From the NCBI GenBank assembly GCA_025360355.1, contig JANYCL010000270.1:1-8394 (forward strand): a stretch of 8,394 bases of DNA, given 5' to 3'. The stretch's first letter is position 1. Each line of letters starts with the position of its first letter. The position numbers and the translations under genes were made by a program. This stretch comes from Sphingobacteriaceae bacterium. GTDB taxonomy: Bacteria; Bacteroidota; Bacteroidia; B-17B0; Aurantibacillaceae. Below are positions 1-7,125 of this stretch, one piece after another. The notes below the pieces were generated by a model that ran no database searches, was not told the DNA's origin, and worked only from the letters and a program-made list of their open reading frames with translations.

Positions 1-689
1 TATTGAAAAAAAGCCCGTTCTATGGTCCAATAAAGGGCAACTAGCGCGATAATGGTGGATAAAGGATTAACTATACGGCTCCTATACCAAGGTTTTTGAT
101 TGAACCATTTCCCGAACAGCCACCAAGCCGCTAAAATGATAGTAACCTGCCCTAATTCTACTCCCAAATTAAAGCTTATTAAGGCATTCACAAATTCCTT
201 TTGCGGCAGACCAAGATCTTTTAAAACACCAGCAAAACCAAGTCCGTGAATTAAACCAAATGCAAACACGATCAATATCCGGGTTGGTTTTAATTTATCT
301 GTTATAATATTCTCTACCGCAACAAACATGATAGATAATGCAATTATTGGTTCTATGATGTGTGAAGGCGCCGCTACAACATCGTACATTGCTAAACCAA
401 GCGTTATCGAATGTGCAATTGTAAATGCAGTTGCCTGCCAAATAATTGTTTTAAGTTTCGGACTTAATAAAAACAGACTTAAAATAAAAAGAATGTGATC
501 GAACCCAAGCGGAATGATGTGAGTGAATCCTAATTGGAGATAAACAAAAAAGATATCGGTGCGTGATAAATTTTCGAGTGCTGAATTATTTGTGTGTGCT
601 TGTAGTGATGAGGAAAATAAACACAAGAAGATCAGTGTCAAAAATAGAATTACATTTCGATTTTGATCTTTTTGAACCGAGTTCTGCAT
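1..689 (-). CDS. HupE/UreJ-family polytopic membrane protein, C-terminus cut by window edge
   Basis: The reading frame is open from an ATG at 689 to the window edge: 229 codons and no stop, so the C-terminus is missing. Residues 1-31 look like a signal peptide (hydrophobic about 13-28, then SLQA), which would leave His32 as the mature N-terminus. Several membrane segments follow. Family-type motifs are GFTHIIPLGFDHILFI (54-69), FTIAHSITLG (89-98), FGLIHGLGFAG (144-154) and LGVELGQ (175-181), with His and acidic residues inside predicted helices. These fit the HupE/UreJ_2 family, whose relatives are proposed nickel or cobalt permeases in hydrogenase and urease loci; no such enzyme genes are visible here. 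The start lies 6 bp past the stop of the upstream TPR gene, so the two form one transcription unit. There is no clear Shine-Dalgarno, only an A/T-rich leader. The family call is firm; the substrate is unknown. Confidence 0.85.
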   Translation of the reverse strand, partial: MQNSVQKDQNRNVILFLTLIFLCLFSSSLQAHTNNSALENLSRTDIFFVYLQLGFTHIIPLGFDHILFILSLFLLSPKLKTIIWQATAFTIAHSITLGLAMYDVVAAPSHIIEPIIALSIMFVAVENIITDKLKPTRILIVFAFGLIHGLGFAGVLKDLGLPQKEFVNALISFNLGVELGQVTIILAAWWLFGKWFNQKPWYRSRIVNPLSTIIALVALYWTIERAFFQ

Positions 690-695
690 AAATTT

Positions 696-2024
696 TTAAT
701 TCAATGCAAGATACGGATTTGCTTCATTCCGCAATTCAATATCCATAAAAGGATTTGTTTCCATCGCTGTTTTTATAAAAGCTTTTCCTTTTTCTGTTTC
801 TCCTGCTTTAATTTTTATTAAACCGGCATGTGCTAAAAGAACAGGGTTTTTACTGTTAGTTTTAAGAGCAGCATTAATTAATTTATTTGCTTCCGCAAAT
901 TCACCTTTTTTATATTTAACCCAAGCTAGGGTTTCACTTACATCAATGTTATCAGGTCTTCTTTCATATTCGAGCAATGCATGTTTTAATGCATTTTCAA
1001 CATCATTGGTTTTTAAATATGCATACGCTAATTCTTTATCAGCATAATGTCCGTGACCATCTTCTCCTTCTACATCTGAATTAGGACCTAACATTTTAAT
1101 TACTTCTTCTGCGTTCGTATTCGCTTCAGTTGGTTGTTTATTTAAACGGTACAGATCAGTTAACTCATCCGAAAAAGAAAATTCAATTATCATTTTCTTC
1201 GCTTTTTCGAAATAAAAAATTGCATCCTTATAATTTCCTTGTGCTTTGGCAATTCGTCCTAAACCTGCAATAGCAAAAGCATAATCGGGTCTTTCTGCCA
1301 AGGCAAGTTTGTATTGATATTCGGCGCTGTCTAAAATTCCGGTGTTCTCGTATAAATGTGCTAATATGCAGCGTGTCCATTCTGTTTGTTCTAAACCGGG
1401 ATAACCTGCAGCTATTGCTAATTTTATTGCTTGTTTTGCACCGGGCATATCACCATAAATTTCGCGCAAATAAGATACACGTGAATAAGAACGTATATCA
1501 GGTCTAACCGAAACCATTTTATCAGCCATTTTCACAGCTTGATCATATTTACCTAATTCTAAATTTGCATCACATAAAATACCATAGATAAAAGAATTAT
1601 CCGGATTTATAGGTAATGCTTTTTGTGCTACTACTAATCCATCTGAAAAATGATGTTGGGATAAAAGAACAGTTGCTTTAAAACAAAGTGCATCAAAGTT
1701 TTTTGGTTCTGCTTCTAAAATTTTATCCAACAACTCTAAAGCGGCTTTATCATAATAACCATGATTGCCTGTAATTCTGCTTTCTTGTATGTAAGCTTGC
1801 GACAATTGCAGCATGGCTTTGTAATTTTCAGGATTCTGCTCAATAGCTGCTAACAAACCTTGCATTGCTTTTTTAGTATTGAGCCATTCGGCAGATAAAG
1901 AAACTCCGCCTGCCCTTTCTTTAAAAGACGGGATCTTTGCTTCCGTTTTTTTCGAAAATAACAAAATACACGCTAAAAGCGTTCCTGTTACACTAACTAA
2001 AATAACATAAAGATTTTTGCGCAT
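696..2024 (-). CDS. TPR-repeat protein with N-terminal membrane anchor
   Basis: This 442-residue protein begins with a short basic stretch and a hydrophobic segment (about residues 6-23) followed by KK, so it is probably held in the inner membrane with its bulk in the periplasm. LLAC at 16-19 weakly resembles a lipobox, but the residues after Cys19 are still hydrophobic, so I favour a membrane anchor. From about residue 52 to 426 it is built of tetratricopeptide helices, roughly ten units. Examples are the segments around 66-80, 109-139, 143-173, 248-277, 329-358 and 363-391, with the usual small/aromatic pattern and PxN/PD turns. An acidic, His-containing loop (EGEDGHGHYADKE, 319-331) interrupts the array and may bind metal. 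TPR arrays are protein-binding scaffolds. The gene directly precedes the HupE-like gene (6 bp) and follows the DUF4331 pair after a terminator. The partner protein is not known. Confidence 0.85.
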   Translation of the reverse strand: MRKNLYVILVSVTGTLLACILLFSKKTEAKIPSFKERAGGVSLSAEWLNTKKAMQGLLAAIEQNPENYKAMLQLSQAYIQESRITGNHGYYDKAALELLDKILEAEPKNFDALCFKATVLLSQHHFSDGLVVAQKALPINPDNSFIYGILCDANLELGKYDQAVKMADKMVSVRPDIRSYSRVSYLREIYGDMPGAKQAIKLAIAAGYPGLEQTEWTRCILAHLYENTGILDSAEYQYKLALAERPDYAFAIAGLGRIAKAQGNYKDAIFYFEKAKKMIIEFSFSDELTDLYRLNKQPTEANTNAEEVIKMLGPNSDVEGEDGHGHYADKELAYAYLKTNDVENALKHALLEYERRPDNIDVSETLAWVKYKKGEFAEANKLINAALKTNSKNPVLLAHAGLIKIKAGETEKGKAFIKTAMETNPFMDIELRNEANPYLALN

Positions 2025-2039
2025 AACTGTAATTTAAAA

Positions 2040-2047
2040 CAAAAGTA
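2040..2047 (-). promoter_or_regulatory. Candidate Bacteroidota -7 box for the TPR-hupE unit
   Basis: On the minus strand this reads TACTTTTG, an exact match to the Bacteroidota -7 consensus TAnnTTTG. It lies 15 bp before the TPR ATG, which would give a very short 5' leader. A possible -33 TTG occurs 15 bp upstream, inside the loop of the terminator hairpin, but this spacing is shorter than usual. Such boxes occur by chance in AT-rich DNA, so the support is moderate. Confidence 0.4.
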
Positions 2048-2048
2048 A

Positions 2049-2086
2049 ATAAAAGAATCGGGCAAAAATTACCCGATTCTTTTTAT
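2049..2086 (-). terminator. Intrinsic terminator after the DUF4331 pair
   Basis: There is a perfect 12-bp inverted repeat, AAAAGAATCGGG (2051-2062) with CCCGATTCTTTT (2072-2083), and a 9-nt loop. Read on the minus strand it lies about 20 bp past the stop of the sorted DUF4331 gene and ends in a T-rich run. It separates the DUF4331 genes from the TPR-hupE genes, so the latter need readthrough or their own promoter. Confidence 0.85.
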
Positions 2087-2104
2087 TACACAAATTAAAC
2101 TTAC

Positions 2105-4189
2105 TTACTTAACAACTGACATTTTGATAGACTGAACAACTTTATAACCTGAGCTCAATGTTATAATGTAAAGACCCTGACTTAAATGTTCCGCATTGTA
2201 TGTAACCTCATAAGTACCTTCTTGTTTCTGCTCATTAAGAACAGTTCCGACTTTTTTACCTTGCAAGTCGTAAACAGAAATAGTTACCGGTGCATTTTCT
2301 GCAACTCTGAATTTAATAGTAGTTTCTCCTTTAAATGGATTAGGATAATTTTGCATCATCGCTAAAGACGGCGCTCTAACTCCAAAACCATAATCATGTA
2401 TTCCTGTAGCAACACTCATTGCAGTTGGTCCGCCGCATTTGCCATAACCGCTCCAAGGTGTTTGCACATAAGGGAAATTAGCTTTAAATGTAGTGTCGTT
2501 ATTTTGTACACCTGTACTATAATTTAAAGTAGCTAATAGTTTTGCGGTTACCGGTGCTGTGAAAGGTGTTAAACAATCATCATACCATAAACCAATTGCA
2601 GCTAATACTACTCCGCCTACAGCTTGTAATTCGATACGAGTTACATCATCCTCTAGACGTCGACCGTTAGGAAAACCATCCATGTTAGGAATAAACTGCA
2701 TTGCGATGGTACTGTATGTTGGATTCGTTAATCCTAAAACACATGCTTGAACTAATCCTAAAGAACTAAAATTAGGATCGCTGCGTTGTGTAACCGGAAC
2801 TGCCATATTTAAGCGTAACATATCACCAAATAATGGTAAGAAATTATTGATAAATGGTTTTCCCGCTGCTAAAGGATTACCCGCAGGTTTTCCTGTTGCT
2901 AATTGGTAAGGACGTAAATTAGGAACGCCGGTATGGAAAATAGGAAGTAGATCAACTGAACGAGGCTTACCGGAACGTAACAAATAATTTCCAAATAACG
3001 CAGCATCTAACGCAGTGCCCGCAATGGCAGCTGTATTAGTTGTTAAAGGAAATAAACCAGGTTGACCATTACGGAAATCATAAGTTCCCAATGATAAACT
3101 TTGAATACGCAATGCTGATAAAGCCGGAACTGCAGGGCCAAAAGCCGAGTTATCCATATATAAAGCTAACTCAGGATTACAGAAATAATTTTCGTGAAAA
3201 GCAACTTCATTATAAGGAGTACGTGAATTCCAAAGATCTTTTGATCCGATAGGAATGATCGCCTCGTTTGTTAATGGCATACCAACACGTGATACCTGAA
3301 TGTAACCACCCGAATAAGATTCAGTTCCGTTTGCATTTAAAGTACGGATCTGTTGTCTGCTTGCAGAAGCCCAAACACCAATGATAAAACGACTGTCTAA
3401 TATATTAGTAGCAGAACTAACTGCTAAACCTGAACTTTGTAAAGTTGAGATTGGAATTTGAATTGCAATAGAATGAACATTCTTACAAGCAACTCCATCT
3501 TCCGGTCTGTTAACACCTGTTCCACCCTGACGAGTTTGTCCAAGATCAAAAATACCGCCTAAGTCAACAAAGAAAGGATCATCAGCAGGGCCACAGAATA
3601 TTTTTTCGCCACCACCACCGGTTGCGCTTGCAATTGCCGCACTAATTAAAGTTGTATAATTTGCTACACCTAAACCTGCTGCTCCGCTAATTGAACGCGG
3701 ACCTATGTTTGGAGGCGTAACAGTTCCGGAAGTAACAATTGTTACAAACGGACCTGCATTTATACTTTTCTCAGCAATATAAGTCGTTTTAAGATTTTCT
3801 TTTCCTAAACGTATATTAAAGAAAGTAGTTGTGTCCTGATTTACTTTACTAAATGTAAAACGGTAGGTGATATCATCACCTGTTGTTCCGTCGTTCTCGA
3901 TATGAATTTCATAACGTACATTTTCACCGAACGATGCGTAGTTAGGTCCACCTTGAGGTAATTCAAGCGGAACGTAATTAGCAATGATGGTTACTTTATT
4001 AGTATCATCCGGACTACGGAATGCATAAAGGTCTGTATTATCAGCCAATGGATCATTCGCGATCAATGGCGCTTCCCTGTGACTTGAAGCCTGCAAGGTA
4101 GATTTTTGAGAATCCCAAGCATAAAATGTAATTGCAGTTGCAATAACACATGTTGCTCCAAGGATCTTTGATATTAATATTTTATTCAT
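2105..4189 (-). CDS. DUF4331 protein with T9SS type A sorting domain
   Basis: This 694-residue protein is probably displayed on or released from the cell surface. Residues 9-24 form a hydrophobic signal segment. The DUF4331 region covers about 35-580. Its hallmarks are SSHREAPLI near 35-43, NTDLYAF at 51-57, DDPFFVDLGG at 203-212, MPLTNEAIIPIGSKDLWN at 304-321, VDLLPIFHTGVPNL at 412-425 and DGFPNGRRLEDDVTRIEL at 504-521. A linker (581-610) leads to a T9SS type A C-terminal domain (611-694) beginning MMQNYPNPF, with ISVYDLQGKKV and GLYIITL in the usual places. This domain targets proteins across the outer membrane and is normally removed. The start ATG has the A/T-rich leader TAAAATAAAAATC and no Shine-Dalgarno. 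The gene follows its unsorted paralogue by 27 bp and is followed by a terminator. No catalytic residues are recognisable and the function of DUF4331 is unknown. Confidence 0.93.
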   Translation of the reverse strand: MNKILISKILGATCVIATAITFYAWDSQKSTLQASSHREAPLIANDPLADNTDLYAFRSPDDTNKVTIIANYVPLELPQGGPNYASFGENVRYEIHIENDGTTGDDITYRFTFSKVNQDTTTFFNIRLGKENLKTTYIAEKSINAGPFVTIVTSGTVTPPNIGPRSISGAAGLGVANYTTLISAAIASATGGGGEKIFCGPADDPFFVDLGGIFDLGQTRQGGTGVNRPEDGVACKNVHSIAIQIPISTLQSSGLAVSSATNILDSRFIIGVWASASRQQIRTLNANGTESYSGGYIQVSRVGMPLTNEAIIPIGSKDLWNSRTPYNEVAFHENYFCNPELALYMDNSAFGPAVPALSALRIQSLSLGTYDFRNGQPGLFPLTTNTAAIAGTALDAALFGNYLLRSGKPRSVDLLPIFHTGVPNLRPYQLATGKPAGNPLAAGKPFINNFLPLFGDMLRLNMAVPVTQRSDPNFSSLGLVQACVLGLTNPTYSTIAMQFIPNMDGFPNGRRLEDDVTRIELQAVGGVVLAAIGLWYDDCLTPFTAPVTAKLLATLNYSTGVQNNDTTFKANFPYVQTPWSGYGKCGGPTAMSVATGIHDYGFGVRAPSLAMMQNYPNPFKGETTIKFRVAENAPVTISVYDLQGKKVGTVLNEQKQEGTYEVTYNAEHLSQGLYIITLSSGYKVVQSIKMSVVK
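2108..2359 (-). other. T9SS type A C-terminal sorting domain (coding segment)
   Basis: These are codons 611-694 of the sorted DUF4331 protein. The segment starts with the NYPNPF motif, shows a seven-stranded beta pattern with VYDLQGKKV and the YxVTYNAEHLSQGLYIITL core, and ends in a basic residue (SVVK). This is the standard layout of the Por-secretion-system type A tail. The adjacent paralogue has no trace of it. Confidence 0.92.
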
Positions 4190-5968
4190 GATTTTTATTT
4201 TAATGTTCGTTAATAATTATTGTCCGCTATGATTATTGTAACCACTCCACGGTGCCTGCACATAAGGGAAATTAGCTTTAAATGTAGTATCGTTGTTTTG
4301 TACACCGGTACTGTAGCTTAATGTTCCTAATAATTGTGTTGTAAGCGGTGCATTGTATGGAGAAGGACAATCATCATACCATAATCCAATAGCTGCTAAA
4401 ACTACTCCGCCCACAGCTTGTAATTCAATACGTGTAACATCATCCTCTAGGCGACGACCGTTAGGGAATCCATCCATGTTAGGAATAAATTGCATTGCAA
4501 TTGAACTGTATGTTGGACTAGTTAATCCTAAAACACAAGCTTGAACTAATCCTAAAGAACTAAAGTTAGGATCGCTGCGTTGTGTAACCGGAACCGCCAT
4601 ATTCAAGCGTAACATATCACCAAATAATGGTAAGAAATTATTTATGAAAGGTTTTCCTGCTGCTAATGGATTACCTGCCGGTTTTCCTGTTGCTAATTGA
4701 TACGGAATTAAATTTGGAACACCTGTATGAAAGATCGGAAGTAAATCAACCGAACGAGGTTTACCTGCACGTAATAAATAACCACCAAATGCAGAAGAGT
4801 GTAACGCTGTACCTACTAATGCAGAGTTTGGAATACCTGATAAACCTGCCTGACCATTACGGAAATCATAAGCTCCTAATGAAAGGCTTTGTGTACGTAA
4901 TGAAGTTGATAAAGCCGGAACAGCAGCAGCATAAGTATTGTTACCCAAATACAAAGCTAACTCAGGATTACAGAAATAATTTTCATGAAATGCAATTTCA
5001 TTATAAGGTGTGCGAGAATTCCAAAGATCTTTTGATCCGATCGGAATAATAACTTCGTTAGTTAATGGCATACCAATACGCGATACTTGTACATATGCAC
5101 CTGCGTCATTTGGATTTCCGCCTGTACCACTAAGTGTACGTGTAGTTGGACGACTTGCTGAAGCCCAAACGCCAATAATAAAACGGCTATCTAATATATT
5201 AGTAGCAGAACTAACCGCTAAGCCTGAACTTTGTAAAGTTGCAATTGGAATTTGCATTGAAATAGAATGAACATTCTTCTTACCAACTCCATCTCTAGCT
5301 GTTCCTGAAGAACGCGTTTGACCTAAATCAAAAACACCTCCAAGGTCAACAAAGAAAGGATCATCAGATGGACCACAAAATATTTTTTCACCACCACCAC
5401 CGGTTGCATTTACAATTGCTGCTGTCATTAAAGCATCATAACTAGCGGCATTTAAACCTACAGCTGTACTTATTGAACGTGGCCCGATATTTGGAGGAGG
5501 AACAATACCTGAACTTACAATTGTTGTAAACGGACCAGCATTTATACTTTTCTCAGCAATATATGTTGTTTTAAGATTCTCTTTTCCTAAACGTATATTA
5601 AAGAAAGTAGTTGTGTCCTGATTTACTTTACTAAATGTAAAACGGTAAGTGATATCATCACCTGTTGTACCATCATTCTCAATATGAATTTCGTAGCGGA
5701 TATTTTCACCGAACGAAGAATAATTTGGTCCGCCCTGAGATAATTCAAGCGGAACATAATTAGCGATGATGGTGATCTTATTAGTATCATCCGGACTACG
5801 GAATGCGTAAAGGTCCGTATTATCAGCCAATGGATCGTTCGCGATCAATGGCGCTTCCCTGTGGCTTGATGCCTGCAAGGTAGATTTTTGAGAATCCCAA
5901 GCATAAAATGTAATTGCAGTTGCAATAACACAAGAGATGCCGAGAAACGTTTGAGTAGATTTTTTCAT
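2430..5968 (-). repeat. Gene-scale tandem direct repeat (DUF4331 duplication)
   Basis: The segment from about 2430 to 4180 repeats as about 4220 to 5960 in the same orientation. Identity is extreme near the 5' ends of the genes. A 68-nt run (3798-3865 and 5580-5647) and a 62-nt run (4089-4150 and 5871-5932) are identical, including silent sites. Identity is lower through the middle (for example 3600-3720 against 5390-5510) and in the variable loops near 3000-3150 and 3300-3350. Confidence 0.9.
4217..5968 (-). CDS. DUF4331 protein without sorting domain (tandem paralogue)
   Basis: I chose the ATG at 5968 (583 residues, MKKSTQTF...) over an in-frame ATG at 6010. It gives a normal basic signal-peptide start and aligns with the start of the paralogue; the extra 14 residues look like leader sequence. 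The signal segment FLGISCVIATAITFYAW is followed by SSHREAPLI, NTDLYAF, DDPFFVDLGG, MPLTNEVIIPIGSKDLWN, VDLLPIFHTGVPNL and DGFPNGRRLEDDVTRIEL, the same series as in the other copy. The protein ends at PWSGYNNHSGQ, where the paralogue continues into linker and sorting domain, so it has no T9SS tail. Unless sorted in some other way it should stay in the periplasm. It is the first gene of the pair, 112 bp after lepB. A weak TATGTTTC box at 5990-5997 could drive transcription. Function is unknown. Confidence 0.9.
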   Translation of the reverse strand: MKKSTQTFLGISCVIATAITFYAWDSQKSTLQASSHREAPLIANDPLADNTDLYAFRSPDDTNKITIIANYVPLELSQGGPNYSSFGENIRYEIHIENDGTTGDDITYRFTFSKVNQDTTTFFNIRLGKENLKTTYIAEKSINAGPFTTIVSSGIVPPPNIGPRSISTAVGLNAASYDALMTAAIVNATGGGGEKIFCGPSDDPFFVDLGGVFDLGQTRSSGTARDGVGKKNVHSISMQIPIATLQSSGLAVSSATNILDSRFIIGVWASASRPTTRTLSGTGGNPNDAGAYVQVSRIGMPLTNEVIIPIGSKDLWNSRTPYNEIAFHENYFCNPELALYLGNNTYAAAVPALSTSLRTQSLSLGAYDFRNGQAGLSGIPNSALVGTALHSSAFGGYLLRAGKPRSVDLLPIFHTGVPNLIPYQLATGKPAGNPLAAGKPFINNFLPLFGDMLRLNMAVPVTQRSDPNFSSLGLVQACVLGLTSPTYSSIAMQFIPNMDGFPNGRRLEDDVTRIELQAVGGVVLAAIGLWYDDCPSPYNAPLTTQLLGTLSYSTGVQNNDTTFKANFPYVQAPWSGYNNHSGQ

Positions 5969-6080
5969 TTTAACAGGATTAGTTATATAGAAACATACGG
6001 GATTTAACATCTTTTAGATTTATCCTTAAAAAATGTAATCAGCTGAAAATAAATTGTTTGAAAAATAATTCAAGAAAGTA

Positions 6081-7082
6081 TTACTCGATACTTAAAAAAC
6101 TGCGCCCTTTCTTAAGGTTTGAATATAAAACCACAGTTGCTTTGCCAATTATATGACTTTCCGGAACAAAACCCCATTCGCGCGAATCTTTTGAATCATG
6201 ACGGTTATCGCCCATCACAAAATAATAGTTTTGTTTGAATGTATAATATAAGGTGTGTTTTTTATTAATGAAAATTGAATCGCCTTTTTGAGTAAGAGCA
6301 ACTTTTTCATTTTTTTCTATCAATCGCTGATATAAAGAAATGTTGGTTGCATTTAATAAAACGCTGTCGCCGTCGCGCGGCACCCAAAGCGGACCAAAAA
6401 AATCATAGTTCCATTGTATTGAAGGATAATTAGGATAAACCGAAGGACGATAATATTCTTTCGTGAAAAAATTAATATTAACCGAAGTAATGTTTTTTTG
6501 TTTTGATAAGGAGTCGGCCTGCTCACGGCTCATGAATAAATTAAAAAACATTCCTTCTTGTGTTGGTGTTACCTTTTCAATATTAAAACGTTTGATCGTA
6601 ACAGAATCAATTGCACCATTAGCAGAAACCTTGTGATCAAAATAAAGATGAGAAGGTTCTTTTGCTTTTACTGAATTGATGTACACTTCACCATTTACGA
6701 TCTTTAATGAGTCGCCCGGTAAAGCAATACAGCGTTTAACATGTTCTTCACCAATATCAATTGGGAGATCAAAATTTAAAGGATAATTAAATGCAAGCAC
6801 ATCGTTTCTTTCAATTTTTCCATAACCAAATAAACGGAAATAAGGTATTTGTATCCAATCAACAAAACGATCTTCACCGCCCATTTTAAAAGACAAAGGT
6901 GTAATGGGCAAACGCGCTCCGTACACCATTTTATTTATCAAAACAAAATCACCCTCATATAACGTCCCATGCATGGAGGCAGAAGGAATCCGGAATGTTT
7001 GAAAAATAAAGGTGCGCACAAATAGCCAGACTATAAATGCCCAAAATAAAATTTTAAATATTTTTTGAAGTAAACCCACCAT
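6081..7082 (-). CDS. lepB: Type I signal peptidase (leader peptidase, S26 family)
   Basis: Inner-membrane serine protease that removes signal peptides from exported proteins on the periplasmic side. With the ATG at 7082 it has 333 residues. One N-terminal membrane helix (about 6-27) leads to the box with the catalytic serine (FRIPSASM, Ser36). The general-base lysine lies in VKRCIALPGD (Lys117), and the C-terminal box GDNRHDSKDSREWGFVPE is at 292-309. The stretch between Lys117 and GDNR is long (about 175 residues), more than in minimal Gram-positive enzymes. An in-frame GTG at 7097 would add five residues (MLSFF) but lies in the stem of the ssrA terminator, so the ATG is preferred. There is no Shine-Dalgarno, because the start codon touches the terminator's U-tract. 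The gene is probably housekeeping, and its link to the DUF4331 genes downstream is likely only positional. Confidence 0.94.
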   Translation of the reverse strand: MVGLLQKIFKILFWAFIVWLFVRTFIFQTFRIPSASMHGTLYEGDFVLINKMVYGARLPITPLSFKMGGEDRFVDWIQIPYFRLFGYGKIERNDVLAFNYPLNFDLPIDIGEEHVKRCIALPGDSLKIVNGEVYINSVKAKEPSHLYFDHKVSANGAIDSVTIKRFNIEKVTPTQEGMFFNLFMSREQADSLSKQKNITSVNINFFTKEYYRPSVYPNYPSIQWNYDFFGPLWVPRDGDSVLLNATNISLYQRLIEKNEKVALTQKGDSIFINKKHTLYYTFKQNYYFVMGDNRHDSKDSREWGFVPESHIIGKATVVLYSNLKKGRSFLSIE

Positions 7083-7119
7083 AAAAAAGGAAAGCACTTC
7101 ATTTCTGAAGTGCTTTCCT
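7083..7119 (-). terminator. Intrinsic terminator of ssrA
   Basis: On the minus strand a perfect 13-bp stem (GGAAAGCACTTCA with TGAAGTGCTTTCC, plus-strand 7089-7118) closes on a GAAA tetraloop and is followed by six T residues (7088-7083). It begins a few bases after the tmRNA 3' end. The T-run is immediately followed by the lepB ATG. Confidence 0.93.
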
Positions 7120-7125
7120 GAATTG

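Noticed and set aside
4666..5049. Plus-strand open frame of 127 codons
   Set aside because: It lies wholly antisense to the untailed DUF4331 gene, has no signal, domain or start context, and its composition mirrors the gene beneath it. Similar antisense frames at 2559, 3040, 4353 and 5010 are shadows for the same reason.
2105..5968. Mobile element or composite transposon bounded by the direct repeats
   Set aside because: The repeats are the coding regions of two paralogous genes. No transposase, terminal inverted repeats or target-site duplication is visible.
5969..6010. Upstream in-frame ATG of the untailed DUF4331 gene
   Set aside because: It would add 14 residues ahead of a normal signal-peptide start and break the alignment with the paralogue's N-terminus.
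6011..6080. Terminator between lepB and the untailed DUF4331 gene
   Set aside because: I found no stem of useful length followed by a T-run, so readthrough from lepB cannot be excluded.
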